In this document: in pieces, positions 45,217 through 57,400 of the stretch
Numbering within the stretch: the stretch's first letter is position 1
Layout of the letters: every line of letters starts with the position of its first letter
The notes under the pieces: generated by a model
Databases searched by the model: none
What the model was told of the DNA's origin: nothing
What the model saw: only the letters and a program-made list of their open reading frames with translations
Translations under genes and position numbers: made by a program
Assembly (NCBI RefSeq): GCF_000005505.3
Contig: NC_016135.3
Location: 6,031,501-6,095,500, forward strand
Reading direction: 5' to 3'
DNA length: 64,000 bases
DNA from: Brachypodium distachyon
Taxonomy: Eukaryota > Streptophyta > Magnoliopsida > Poales > Poaceae

Positions 45217-48200
45217 TTAAGCAGGATATGACCGAACAACTGGTCCTGCGTAGAAATCGCCCGCGTCATCAATCACCTCCCTGTTGATTACCTTGTCCAT
45301 GTTCCTTTGGATGTTGTAGACAAGCCAACCTGAATCGTGTATATCCCGCATCTCCTCATTCCATTTCTTGTGCAGCTCCTTCAACGACGTCCTCCATGCG
45401 GGCTTGAAGTTGGTGATCCAATTATCGATGTGGTGGGCGCAGTAGTAGCCACAGTACACGGTGCCTCGTGGCTGTTGCAGGCAGGGGAACCTATAATTGT
45501 GTTGGAGCCTAGGCCTGCCATAGGTAGGAAACCCGTCCTTTTTTGCTGAATCCCAAGCCGAATCGATCAGATTTCTGATGGGTCCCCAATGGCGCTGTGG
45601 TTCATCTTTGCCTTTCGGAGTGAATCGAAGTATGTGACCGTGTCCCACGGTACACAAATAATTATTACGACCCAATGTTCCCTGTTTTGAAAAGAAACAA
45701 ATAGTTATAGAAGAGGATAACAATGTAGTAGATCAACAAATAGATATATGTTATTAAATAAACTTACTCCAAATGGTAGGTTAAAAGGATGAAGTCGCGG
45801 TCTCGGTATTTGAGCATTGCTTGCTGAAGGTACCTTTGCGACATATCTCTTGAAACATCTTTGTGCTCTCCATGACCGATCATTTGGTAGGAAAATGGTA
45901 ATGGGTCTAGTACGTCCACATCGTGCTTCTTTATTCGCATGGCCTCCCTTATGTAGTACACACACCACAGCCTTAGCAAGCTGTCGTCAAGCTTCTGGCG
46001 GTTGAAAAGGTGAAACATATCCACGAAATCCAGTGCGAAGGTGAAGGAACCTTTCTGCATGCCCCCCTCTACTGGGTTAAAGAAGCCATAGTCCTCTGGC
46101 ACTAGAACGTTTAGTTGCTGGGCATGTTGTGCAGAACCCCTCAATTGGCTCATATAAAACTCGTGAAGTTGTTGCATCTCTCGAGACAAGCCACGAAGGT
46201 TATTGGGCCCTACCATCGGTCGTCCATGATAGTAAATGAGATATTTGTCCCCCATTCTACTCACGAGATAGGACCCATCATCCAATCTGGACCCATATGG
46301 AGGCAAGCGGTCCAAGCTTGAAATATCAGACCTTGTTTCCCAATTCTCATCGACTTCTGGAACATGAAATGGATCCTTTCCCTTCTCCTCGGTGTCCTTT
46401 CTGCAGCCCTTTCCCCTACTCCCTCTCTTTGTGTTGCCTTGCCTGCTTTTGAAAACTTTCATCTCCTCATCTTTGTAGACCTGGGGGATCTTGCGGCCAA
46501 ATGCTGACTCTGCAGCCCCCAACAGTGATTCCATCTGAGGTGGAGGGAGGCTTGGTTGCCTAGTGGGTAGGCGTGCTCTCTCATATGGCGGCGACACTTG
46601 GGTGTTTTTTGCGCCATCGACGTAAGCAGGGCACGAGTTTAATTCAGGGTCTTGGGAATCCGAGGGGTCAACAGGGGACGACATGCCTGGGGAGTAGCCA
46701 AGAGGCGATGAAGAAGGAGCTCACTTGTTTGAAAGAGCTGGAGACACACCTTTTCTCGCTGATGGAGATGGAGTAGGAGAAGGCATGCTCCGTGTCGCTA
46801 CCAACCTCCTAGGCCATGCAATGAAGTTGCTCTCGCATGCGCCTAGAGTATCAACGTCTTCCTCTGGAGGATAAGGGACTATGTAGTGAACATGTTGCTC
46901 GACGACGGAGTTTACTTGCACCTTCACATGGTCATCAGGCATGACTATTCCATGCAAAAGCGCCGATGTTTGTCTGGGCATCAAGCCGTGTGCGGCCACC
47001 TCAACCGTGCCATCCTTGTCCACAAGAATCCGGCAAGGGATGCCATCCTGCGCGTAACAATGTAACATTGTGTGAAAGCATGTTGAGCAATGAAAGGAGT
47101 GAAGTAGGTAAGGCAAAGATGCTTACCGTGATGTTGTCGCTTGGACCCGGATTAGGTATTGGAACATCGGTAGTGGCAGACCCTGAAGCAACGCTACTGC
47201 TCCTCGGCGGACGTTGCAGACCCTGACTGCACCTGGGGAGACCTTGAAGCAACAGACCCTGAATGCCTTGCGCACCGGACTTTTGCAGCACCGCATTAAC
47301 GTCCACGCCACTTTCGTGTAAGCCATTGAGTAGCACAGAGAGAGCTTTCGCTGCGCCAACTGCTCCGGCCTCCTCCGCCCTTTCGAGTATATCATCGTTG
47401 TCGCAACACTTCCTTTTTCGGCACTTGGAATCATCATTGCCAAAAAATTTCTTCCATGGTGCACCTTCTCCCTCCCCAAGTATACGGCATGTGCTTGGGC
47501 CTGTTTAAGCTATAGGTCAGAGTCGACTTCCACCTCTTGCTATGGACCGAGTCGTTGGAGCCATTTGACATCTCCTTCTCCTTCCTCTGCTCGTAACCAA
47601 TAGCTCGGTCCTGTAATAGTAAGACAAAGGTAAAGTGAGTATTGACGGTGTTATAGGAAGCTACACTATAACATGAGCACTTGTAATCATTGCCTTACCC
47701 AAACTTCTTGGAGGTCCTCTTGCATATCCTCTTGCCCCGCCCACTGTTCCTTTCTCATATGCATTCGCATGAAATTTTCGGTGCGTTGATGCTTAAGCTT
47801 CCCTTTCAAAGGAGGCACTATGCCATCTTTGGCCATCTGGGCGTCCTCCTTGTCCCAAACCTTCTTCTTGTCCTCTTTCCCACGACTTCCGAGATGGTGG
47901 TTGTGCTTCTTGTTCTTGCGCATCTCAATATATTTCTCTTGCCTTGCAATGAAGTCGGGGTCCTTTGCTTCCTTCTTGAAAGATGCCCAATCTTTTGGGG
48001 TAATGGAAGGCCATTTTTCCTTAACCTTCTCAATGGGAACATTGAGCCAATGCTTTCTAGCAGTGGATTGCCAGGTACTTATGCCCTACGCATTACTTGT
48101 TTGGCGGCTTTATGAACTTCTTTGACATGCTCGGGCTGAACCTTGAACCTGGCCCAGACATCGTTGAAACAAAGTTCTTTTGTCGTCTTAGGAATGGTGG

Positions 48201-48597
48201 TCCACTTGTGAACTATACGGCAATTTCGCCAGACAATGGCCCCTAGGGTGTTGCTGAAGGTATCAGCTGCCTTTTCAGGACTCAAAGGCCGGCCTCTAGC
48301 AGAAATCCTAGTGATGACATAGACATCGTCCTTCAAAATGTGGCTCCCTCGCCTAGTAACCTTCTTTTCCTTACTAGACGAGGGAGTAGGTTCTACTTCT
48401 CCATCGGTGGGTTGCTCTTCGTCACTTGGGTTTGAAGAGCCGACACCACTAAGTGATGAGCCCGAAGAAGAATATCCACTTGAATATGTCTCGTTCGGAC
48501 CTTCTTCCGGTTCCTGGCTATGATCTTGCGGAGGTGCTTCTTGGCTATGATCAACCATTGGGGTTGGTCTTCGACGGGTTTGTTTAGTCCTAGCCAT
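45217..48597 (-). pseudogene. CACTA-2 second gene: TNPA/Ptta-like protein with C-terminal Ulp1-like protease domain
   Basis: Read right to left: 48597 MARTKQTRRRP..., an acidic/Ser-rich segment, then a Ptta/En/Spm-like segment (48300-48079, then 48060-47687 in another frame). More exons follow (47336-47130; 47050-46721; 46684-45768). The last intron is 45767-45682 (GTAAGT...CAG), and the final exon (45681-45217) holds the rest of the protease domain. The Ulp1 residues are present: EHW across the last splice junction, YFDS near 45622 (Asp), QQPRGTVYCGYY near 45470-45440 (Gln, Cys). Breaks: frameshifts near 48078 and near 45615. An upstream Pro-rich frame (49765 to about 49540) with a weak donor may be a leader exon, so the true start is uncertain. 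The protease may cut SUMO-like conjugates; that is inferred from the family only. Confidence 0.75.
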
Positions 48598-48649
48598 TTT
48601 GAGTACCTGTACCTATAATATATGGAAAATTTGGGCATAACTTAGTTGG

Positions 48650-48800
48650 GAAAATGAAAAAAATCGGCATGACCTATGCTATAAAACTAGCAATTTAGAC
48701 TACGGAAATTTGTACCTGCATTGGAAAGCCCCCACCCTCAGATTTAATTACCCCCTTGGCACAGTGCCGGACCCGCACGATGGATAGTGCCGTAAATGGA
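48650..48800 (-). repeat. leader module shared by CACTA genes
   Basis: GGCATGACCTATGCTATAAA...TACCTGCAT...CCCCCACCC...GGCACxxTGCCGG is also found at 7655-7830 (above the second gene of CACTA-1) and at 14130-14240 (above its tnp2 gene). It lies in the predicted 5' intron in each case. Confidence 0.65.
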
Positions 48801-49590
48801 AAATTTGCAAACAATGAATCTTTTACTGGACATAATAGTGAGGAACTCAAAAGAAAAGCTAGCAATCACATGCTAACAATTGAACAAAATGGGCAGAGCA
48901 CACAAATAGATTAGAAGTTGTAGTAGGCATTAGATAGGATAACATGGTATGAAGAGCACAATTTTACTCTTATTATAGACTCAACTAGTGACGGCAGTTC
49001 GTCCCCTTTGGACCATGTCAGTTATTCTTTTATTGCTTTGCCACTTACTGATTTAACACACATCATTGAGACACAAAAGCATTGATACACTACACGATCA
49101 GAATACTATGCATGTCGGGAATTCAATTTTCAGCACCTGAAACACTACACGATCTGGTACATGCAGAAATGTTCTGTGCCTAACTGATTCTACCATTTGC
49201 AAGCACACAAAATGTTCTGTTCAGAGAAGCTGATACCTTTAACAAGAAACCTGCTGCACTATCTAACAAGCACACAAAATGTTCTGTGCCTAACGATTCT
49301 ACCATTTGCATGCACAAATGTTCTGTGGTTTATTTTCTGTTTGAATGACTGTGGAACTGTGGACCTAGTGTTAGATAAAGCCTAGTAAAAGAAAACCCTA
49401 GATTAAAGATAGCTAAGAACAAATCACAGTCCTTTTCTGCACAACAAATCACAGATCGTCCCAACAACAGAAAATCAATCAAGGCAGAACAAAATCAATC
49501 ATGGCCAGTGATCAAAGCTAGCTAAGAAAGGATACAAACCTCGCAAGCCGGTGGGAAGAAGGCAAGCAATCGGGGACGGCGGTCGGAGAC
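48801..49590. other. AT-rich spacer in CACTA-2, probably intron
   Basis: No ORF. The phrase ACAAAATGTTCTGT recurs (49207, 49272 and a variant at 49315) near GATTCTACCATTTGCA repeats, a weak ~65-bp periodicity. Confidence 0.45.
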
Positions 49591-49740
49591 GGTCGGGGAA
49601 GACGCGCGGGGTCGGGGTCGGAGACGGCGGCGACGGTCGGGGACGGTCGGGGGAGACGAGCGGGGTCGGGGTCGGAGACGGCGGTCGGGGACGGTCAGGG
49701 AAGACGCGCGGGGTCGGGGTCGGGGACGGCGGTGGAGAAG
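49591..49740. repeat. GC-rich minisatellite, 3 units of 48-54 bp
   Basis: GGTCGGGGAAGACGCGCGGG-type units start at 49591, 49645 and 49693. On the minus strand they encode a repeated Pro-rich PTPTPRVFPDR peptide in the possible leader exon. Confidence 0.8.
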
Positions 49741-49879
49741 GAAGACGGCGGCGGTCAGGGAACACGGGCGGCGTCGGGGACGGCAGGGCCTCGCCGCTTA
49801 GGGTTTCGTATGCGCCAGCTGCTGGTCTCGAATGAGACGCGCGGGCGACGAGTGGAAATTTCGGCTAAGTCCCGAGCCC

Positions 49880-49887
49880 TTTTATAC
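49880..49887 (-). promoter_or_regulatory. TATA box of CACTA-2 second gene
   Basis: GTATAAAAGG on the minus strand, just inside the internal motif cluster (49895-49975). Confidence 0.6.
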
Positions 49888-49889
49888 TT

Positions 49890-49975
49890 GCAGCCTGTCA
49901 ATGTCGGTTCCAACAGAAAATCTGCCACTGATAGTTTGTGCTATTAGTGTCGTGTATACCCAAAACACGCCACTA
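49890..49975. repeat. CACTA-2 internal motif cluster I
   Basis: TGTCAATGTCGG, CTGCCACTGATAG, CTATTAGTGTCG and ACGCCACTACTAG in alternating orientation, directly upstream of the TATA box for the second gene. Confidence 0.7.
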
Positions 49976-50618
49976 CTAGCTATTCTGCATTTCCTTTTTA
50001 AATTGCTAATATATTCTCTATTAATCCAAAAAATTATTGAATTGTACTTTTGAGTGTGTTTAGTCATGTTTCTGTCCCAACCAAAAGATAAATCCCAAAT
50101 TCAAAATATAAACACATAATTGTATGATTCTCTAAGCCATTTTGTAGTAATTTAAATTTATAAAATCCATTTGACATCAGAAATAGCTCAAATTTGGTAT
50201 GAAAGCTCAATTTGTCCACTTTAACATACACAAAAAAAATTGGAACATGATAACAAAGTTAAGTACAAAATATGTTCAAATTAGGATCTCAGGTTAAAAG
50301 GTATACTGGATATTGACTCATAAGAGCTAAAGTTCGACGAATTATGTGCTTCATTTCATATTTTCACACCAATTTTTTTGTGTAGTTATATTACTGTAAT
50401 AATTGTTTCCATGCCAATTTTCAGAATATTTTGATCAAAAATGAATTTTATAAATTAATTTTAACCCTCAAAATCATACAGATATATGTTTTTTTTTTAA
50501 TTTTGTATTCATTTTTGGGTTGGGATAGAAACGTGCCTAAACTCACACAAAAGTACAGTCCATCAGTTTTTGGGTGAACAGAAAATTAAATATGAATTTA
50601 ACAAAACAATCCCAGGGA
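49976..50618. other. AT-rich spacer in CACTA-2
   Basis: No gene. Position and composition match the spacer 8836-9470 of CACTA-1. Confidence 0.5.
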
Positions 50619-50805
50619 TCTATCAGTGGCGGGTTTACTTGATAGGTCACCAAAAATTTCCAAAATCCTAAGTCCTTAGATCAGCTATCAGTGGCGTGCG
50701 GAACTGTAAATCCGCCATTGATAGGTCACCAAATTTGCCTGCAATTCAGCTATCAGTGGCATGCTCTAGTGATTATCCTAGTGATTATCCGCCACTGATA
50801 GTGCT
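50619..50805. repeat. CACTA-2 internal motif cluster II
   Basis: CTATCAGTGGCG(G/T) at 50620, 50686 and 50751, with inverted partners near 50640 (TTGATAGG), 50712-50725 and 50790-50803. A short duplication, CTAGTGATTATC, is at 50765-50787. Confidence 0.8.
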
Positions 50806-52642
50806 CTCACTTGCTGTTTATAATTGAATAAAGGCTAAACACAAACTTATAAACTGCATATTTGACACAGGACATATAACAAACATACAAAAATAGCTTA
50901 AAATTCAAATATGGTTCAAATTGAGTTGCTAACACATACATATATGCATGGTTTCCGACAAATACACACATATAGGACATAAAACATATAGAAATACAAT
51001 TCTTTAATCATCTTTCCTACTCTTCTTCTTCACCCTCGTTCGGTACGTCAGTTTCTCACGGTGGTTTTCCTGACATATGCTCGTGTTGTTGCTTTCTCGT
51101 TACCGGTACTTTTCCTCGCCCGTTTCCTCGTCTCGATTGTGCGTTCTGCCTCTTCGTCATCTGCGGCCGTCGTAGGATCATGGAAACCGTCATAGTCCTC
51201 TTGCGAAGTAACTCCGTCGACTCCCACGATGCTTCTCTTCCCTCTCCTTACGACTACACGGCTTTTATTTGACGGATCTTCTATGAAAAATACTTGCTTG
51301 CATTGGTTCGCAAATACCCATGGTTCTTGGGTTGCTAGGATTGCTTCGACGTTAACTTGGTCACGAGGGATCTCAGGTGGTAGCATCATGGTTGTGAATC
51401 TATGGCCATCAGGTTTCACGTTCGTAGCCCATCTCACACGAAAAAGTGGGATCCTGGTGATGGAGTAGTCCAGGTCCCAGATCTCCTCAATCACTCCATA
51501 GAATGCTTTAGTCTTGGCTTGGCTATCAGTTGCAGTTTCGGAAACCAATACTACACCGCTATTTTGATATTGACTTTTACAATCCTGAGATTTTGTGTAG
51601 TACGTGTATCCGTTAATAGCGTAGGCTTGCCATGTGGCGACGTTATAAGCTGGTTCCCGCGACAACCTTAGCACCGTCTTTTCGTTTTCATCTACCGGCT
51701 CCCTCTCATAACAATACTCCTTTAGCCACTCAGCGAAATGTTTATTGTGCTCTCTATGGATCCAAATTTGTCCTCTGGTAGGGTTGTTGTTTTGAAGCTC
51801 TTGCATGTGCATTTCCTGGTAAGGCCGGACCGCATCAATGTGTTGAAGCACCACCAAATGTGCTCTGTTAAAGTCAGCTGCTCTCCTCTTTGAATGTACT
51901 TCGATATACTTCTGCCCAAAAAGTCCTTGGCCAGCTAGCTTGCCCTTGTGCCTTGATTCCGGCATGCCTATTGCTTTCTAATCCGCCAGCCAATCTGTGC
52001 AAAACTCGACGCACTCTTCTACCAGGTAGCCTTGGAGGATGCTACCTTCAAGACGCCCTTGGTTACGAACATAGCGCTTCAAAACTCCGTTGTATCGTTC
52101 GGGCCCATACATGTTGTGCAAAAAAGATGGTCCTAGGCACAATATCTCGTTGACGCTATGGACCATTAAACGGACAATGACATCGAAGAATGTCAGAGGG
52201 AAGTACTTCTCAAATTCACACAATATCTATACCATCATAGGTATCAGTAAGAGACAACGTTTCACGGTAATTGACTTTTGCGTGATCGTGTCAAAAAAGT
52301 CACAAAGCTTCATCACTGTCTCTCTTAACCCAGGCTCCATGGCACCACTGATTGCAACTGGGAGTAACTGCGTGATAATCACATGGCAGTCGTGAGACTT
52401 CATACCAACTAGCTTGTGACTCTTCATGTCAACGAGCCGCTTGATGTTGGAGGAGTAGTTCGAAGGGACTTTGATGCCTCGAAAGCACTCACAACTTCTA
52501 TGCAGCTCGTCCTTGCTCAGATTGTACTAAGCAGGATTAAAACGTGTAGTCACCGTCACGAAACCATTTTTGTCTTCCGGTGACTCTTCTTCTTCTTCCC
52601 ACAGTTCTTTCTGTATCTTCAAAATTTCGAAGTCTTTCCTTG

Positions 52643-53528
52643 TGTCGCATCAATGGCACCCAGGGTACCACCGCTGCATGACGTGTGGGCCACCTCGCTT
52701 GCCCCTCGAAAAGATCGCACCTAGGGCAGCTCCGCACAAGCTGCCCGGCAAGTCGTCAGCCCGATAGGGCTAGCCGGGCTGCGGGGGTTGCCTAGAAGGG
52801 CAGCAGGAAAAATCCCGCCTGGGCGCTTCCCGGGAAGTTTACTTGCCGGGGAGGGTGTTCCCGGGCGCAAGTGTCCGTTACAAGAGCAGGAGCGAGCGGG
52901 AGCAACAACGGCACCACGTGGCCGCTCGGCGGGCGTGCTGCGCGCAGGATTCGTCAGGACGAGGAGTGAAGCACATGCCAGCATTAAATGCTCCGACCAA
53001 AAGGGGATTCCCCATCCTTTCAGACTACAGTGACCCGGCTGGGGTAAATTTCAGGCGCCTAGACCCCTAAGTGCAGGGCTACCTAATCTGCATGCAAGCC
53101 AGCGCACCGAGGGGGAGCTACCCTAGCTCTCTGCTCGCCATTTGTCACCCATGCATCGTGGCACCTGTGGCATCCCCTTCGGTATAAAAGGAGGACCCCC
53201 GCCAACGGTCCAAGGGTTCGGTTCGTTTGGATTCACGCTAGCACAGGCCAAAAAGAAGCAAGTAGCACTTAGCCAAAAAAGGGAGAGCACCCGGGGACTC
53301 ACCCTGGCAATTTGTAAACCTTTGCTCACCGGATAATAGAAAGAACGGAAGCAGGACGTAGGGTTTTACACCTCAGGATGGCCCGAACCTGGGTAAACGA
53401 TCTCGCGTTCATTGTGCGCGCTTGACATTGGCCTCGCGGGCGATCGCCGGAGCGATCCCCGTCGCCCACTGCCGAACCTCAAAGGGGGTGCCCACGCATC
53501 CCCGGTGTCTGAGCCCCGTGCTACGACA
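52643..53528 (+). repeat. 5' LTR (886 bp)
   Basis: TGTCGCA...CTACGACA. TATA box TATAAAAGG at 53183. It has about 50 bp (around 52890-52940) that the 3' LTR lacks. Confidence 0.9.
53183..53191 (+). promoter_or_regulatory. LTR TATA box
   Basis: CTTCGGTATAAAAGGAGG, the likely Pol II promoter of the retrotransposon. The same sequence is in the 3' LTR at 58419-58427. Confidence 0.65.
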
Positions 53529-53530
53529 TC

Positions 53531-53550
53531 TGGCGCGCCAGGTAGGGGGC
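53531..53550 (+). promoter_or_regulatory. primer-binding site
   Basis: TGGCGCGCCAGGTAGGGGGC, two bases after the 5' LTR, the standard position for tRNA priming. I do not assign the tRNA. Confidence 0.65.
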
Positions 53551-53638
53551 ACGCGAGGAGAGCTCTCTGGTGGCCGCCGGCGCTGCCGTCTACGGCAGCA
53601 TCAGCCTCGTCTACTCCAACAGCAGAGCCAGTCGCTAT

Positions 53639-54005
53639 GCCTCCCAAGCAGGCTAGTGACTCTCGGATTGACCCGCGTGAAGCCCCAGCGGCATACACGC
53701 GATCGCACGACACGCAACCCGCGTCGCAGGCTCAGGAGAACCGTCTGAGGGGGCCAGCTGAATCCCGCGCCGGTGGCGGCCCCGCCACAGCGTTCCTGCC
53801 GCATCCCTCCAGAGGGCATCTCCAGGGCGAGGGTTGCCGCGGAGACGTTGTGGTGGCGCCGCCACCGGTGCTTGGCGCCCGCGGCGGCCCGCCACAGCGT
53901 TCCTACTGCATCCCTCAAGCAGGCGGGTCAAGGCGAGGGCTGCTGCGGCAGTGCTCTGGTGGTGCATGTTGTCCGTGCTTAGCGCCGAAGGGTGCACTGC
54001 CATAG
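53639..54005 (+). pseudogene. possible gag remnant
   Basis: The sense frame opens at 53639 with MPPKQASDSRIDPREAP and runs through the 107-bp repeats to about 54003. A start after the primer site fits gag, but no zinc knuckle or capsid motif is seen. It may be only leftover leader sequence. Confidence 0.3.
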
Positions 54006-54040
54006 CGTCCTCGCCGCACCCTTCCGACAGGCATTCCGAG
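53781..54040. repeat. ~107-bp tandem repeat, about 2.5 units
   Basis: CCACAGCGTTCCTGCCGCAT-type starts at 53785, 53892 and (decayed) 54000 show a 107-108 bp period in the retrotransposon leader. Confidence 0.75.
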
Positions 54041-54498
54041 CGTAAAAAACGAACAGCTAAGTACACGGTCTTGGACGCTGAACTCTCCGATGCTTAACGT
54101 TGGCTTGCTGGCATGGCTCGGGCCCTCCGTGTGGCTGGGGTGTTAGAAAGACGCTTGCGGGGCGAGTGCGCTCCTCGCGCGGCTTGCGGGTCCGTCCCGT
54201 GAGCGCATGCTTGGAGGTGGCTATCCTGCAAGCGGAGTGGCTCGACGCTGCCGCTTGACCCCAGGTCGGCACTGCGGGTCCGTCCCGGGTCCCTGGTCTG
54301 GTTAAGTGTGTGGCGCGCGAGTCCCCGGCAAGACAAGGCATAACACACGAAGGCCGGGAGATCCACCCCGCGAGTCAATCCATGAGAAACAAGCACTAAG
54401 CAGAACCAAAGAACGAAATTCTTAAAAGTAACAAGCGATTACATGAACTAATAAAACTTTAATTGTTTGAACGGTGCCAAGCGCGAGATTGGCAGGAA

Positions 54499-57400
54499 TT
54501 AAAGACAAAAACACGAAGATAAAATGAGGACCGGCAGGGGGCTGCGGCGACTAGTTGCCGGCGTCTTCCGCTGGGGCTCTGGCTCCGGCTCGGGCTCCGG
54601 CTTCCTCTGCATCCGGTCTACTACCTTGTCGATGAACCTGCTCACGGCCTGGCAGTGGGTGGGGCCATCCTCGCTGTCGGACCAGGCGTCCCGCAGTGTT
54701 TCGAAGGGGAAGTCCGGGTGACGGCGGTGTACCTGGGGGAGGATCATCCCGACGATATCCCTGGCGCACGTGGCGATCTCCCGGTCGCAGAACTTGGAGA
54801 TCCACACGTCGAGTGCCCCGAGCTTCCCCACCATGTCAGAGAAGAACGGTATCAGCATGCTAATGTCCGTGCCGTCTATCTGCGCGGCCCGCAGCTTGAA
54901 TCGCGGCAGCAGGTCGCGCACCGCCTTGGCGATTTCTAGCAGCTTCAGGGTCTCCCTCCGGCGCTGCTCCACCAGCGTGGCATGGTTGCTGCGTGCCAGC
55001 GTTACGGCGTGCTTAGACTTGCGGAGGAGGTCCGCCTGCCGCGCGATCTCCTTAGCCTTGGCCACGTTGTCCTCACCTGCCTTGACGAGCTCCTCTCGGG
55101 CGGCGGCCACCTCGGATTCGAGCTGGCCGCTCCTCTCCTTGGCGGAGTTGAGCTCCTTCTCCCGCCGCACCGCCGCCGCTGCCGCGTCCTCCGCCGCCTT
55201 AGCTTGCTCCTCCACCTTGGTGCGCAGCCCCTGGAGTTGGGAGAGGTAGCTGCAGACCAGCTCGCTCTTCTCGTTGAGGCGAGCCTGGGCCATAGCGAGC
55301 ACCTCCTCATGCTCCTTCCCGGCCTTCGCGTGCGCCTTGGCCAGCGAGTCTAGAGCCTGCCGGTGGAGCTCCGCCTCGGAAATGACCGGCGCTGCGGCTT
55401 TGTCCTTGGCCTGCCGGGCCAGGCGCACTTCCTCCCGCAGCCGGGAGAGCTCCTGCCGCTCCCTCTCAACGGCCTGCCGCACCTCGCCAAGCTAGCCCTT
55501 CGCGAGCTCGTGGCGCTCCCTCACCTGGTTGAAGGAGGTGACGAAGGCCAGCTGCCGCTCCTTGATCGTGTTAAGGAGTTGGTGCCCCTGGTCGTAGATG
55601 CTTGGGTCCCAGGTGATTGGGTCCCAAGTTGGCCCGGCGAGTATGCCGGAGTCCGGGCCGAAGACAGCAGCGGATGACGATGAGGCCCCCGCCGCCACTG
55701 TTTGGCCGGGGAGGGCGTCATCTGCTTGCGGCGGAGCCTCCTGTTGCTCCCCTGCCGCAGCCTCCTCCACGCCCGCGCCCATGGGTTGCGGGGATGGCGA
55801 AGTTGCCGTTTCCCCAGCAGGAGGCGCCTCCTGCGGGGTGACCGCGGGATCCGCGTCCCCGGCCTGCACGGCCCGGGACGCGCTGCCGAGCTTTGCCCCG
55901 GTAGCGACGGCGGGCGCCGCCACCGTCGCGTCCACCGTGGGGGAGCTGGGCGCAGCAGCCCCTTCCGGCTCCTCCCTCGTCCCTGCGTCCTTGGCGTCAA
56001 AGCCGAGGTCAACCACCACCACGCCCGCTCCCGTTGTGAGCACATTCGGGACTGCGACAAAGAATGGAGTTAGAATTCAGAAATAACTCCTCCTCTACGG
56101 GAATTGGGTCGACGGTGGGCGCAATGGCGGCGGCGCCGGCCCCCGCGCCGGTTGGGTCGGTGCTGGTGCCGGCCCGGATGCGCGTCCTCTTGCTCGGCGC
56201 GGCCGGTGGCGAGTCGGCTCTCCCCCTCTTGCCGGCTCCCGACGGGGTGCCGTCCTTCGGGGGGTTGAGCTTGAACTCGAAGCCCCGGAAGAGCCCCCGC
56301 TGTCACCGTGGAAGTCGCCGCGGGGGGGCCGTCGCTGCGGGCGCCCTTGATCTTTGCACGATCAGGGGCGCGTCATCTTCGTCGTCCTCCTCCTCTTCCG
56401 CGAGAAGGGCCGCTCGGACCCCGGCAACCTGTCCCGCTTCGTCGCCGAAGGACTCCAGGTCGGGCCAGCTGAGCTCCGATTCTCCCCCACTCTCCACGAG
56501 CGCCCGCTTCCCACGGGTTGCCGGCGGAGGGGGACGCGGGGCCCGGGCAGGGGAGTCGGACATCAGCCCCCACTCGTCGCAGGGCGGGTAGGCGCTGATG
56601 ATCCTGTGCAGCCCCGGGACGCCGGCCTGGAGGGAAGGAGCCCCTGGCGGCAGCTCTGAGACGGGAGCGTCCTCCCCGGTGATCCCCTTCACCCACGCCT
56701 AGATGGCCTCCGGGGCCACGTCCTTGAGCTGGAAGAGGGTGGTGTCCCCGGGCCCCGTGTACATCCACGCGGGGCGGGAGCGCAACTGCAGCGGCGCTAT
56801 GCGCCGGCCGATGTAGGTACGCGCCACGTCAAGGGCGGTGAGCCCTGCTAGCCGCAGGGCCTTGATCCACTCGACGATGGGGAGGAGTTCGGCGTCCTGG
56901 CTGTAGCGGTTCCGCCAGGTATCGTTGGGCGCCGGCAGCTGGGAGGGCGTGAAGATGAACTCCTTTGGCTCCTCCACGCGGACCCAGCACCAGTCTGCAC
57001 GCCACTCCTTCTCGATTTTCTTCTCCGACCGGACGATGAACTCCGATTTCGTCCGGTCGCGGGCGCGGAAGACCACCCCCGACGACATTGCTCCCGCCTG
57101 CTCGACGCGCGGGTAGAAGTAGTGCCGGAATAATGCCACCGATGGCATTACCCCGACGAATCCCTCGCAGAGGAATTGGAAGACAGCGAGTTGAAAGAGG
57201 GAGGTGGGGTGGAGCTGCGCCACCCGGAGCTGGTACAGGGAGTACGGAGGCACCGACCCGGCAAGGATGAAGCGCGCGAACACCCGGAAGTTGTTTTCCT
57301 GGTGGTCGGTGCCAGCGGGGGAAATGAGGGTCTCCCCGTACTCATTGAAACGCGAGGCGACGGCGTGCCAGACCTTGTCCAGCGCCTCGCCGTTGTAGCC

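Noticed and set aside
48560..48597. A histone H3 gene
   Set aside because: Only the first residues match; the sequence after ARTKQT (RRRPTP...) is not histone and leads into a CACTA protein.
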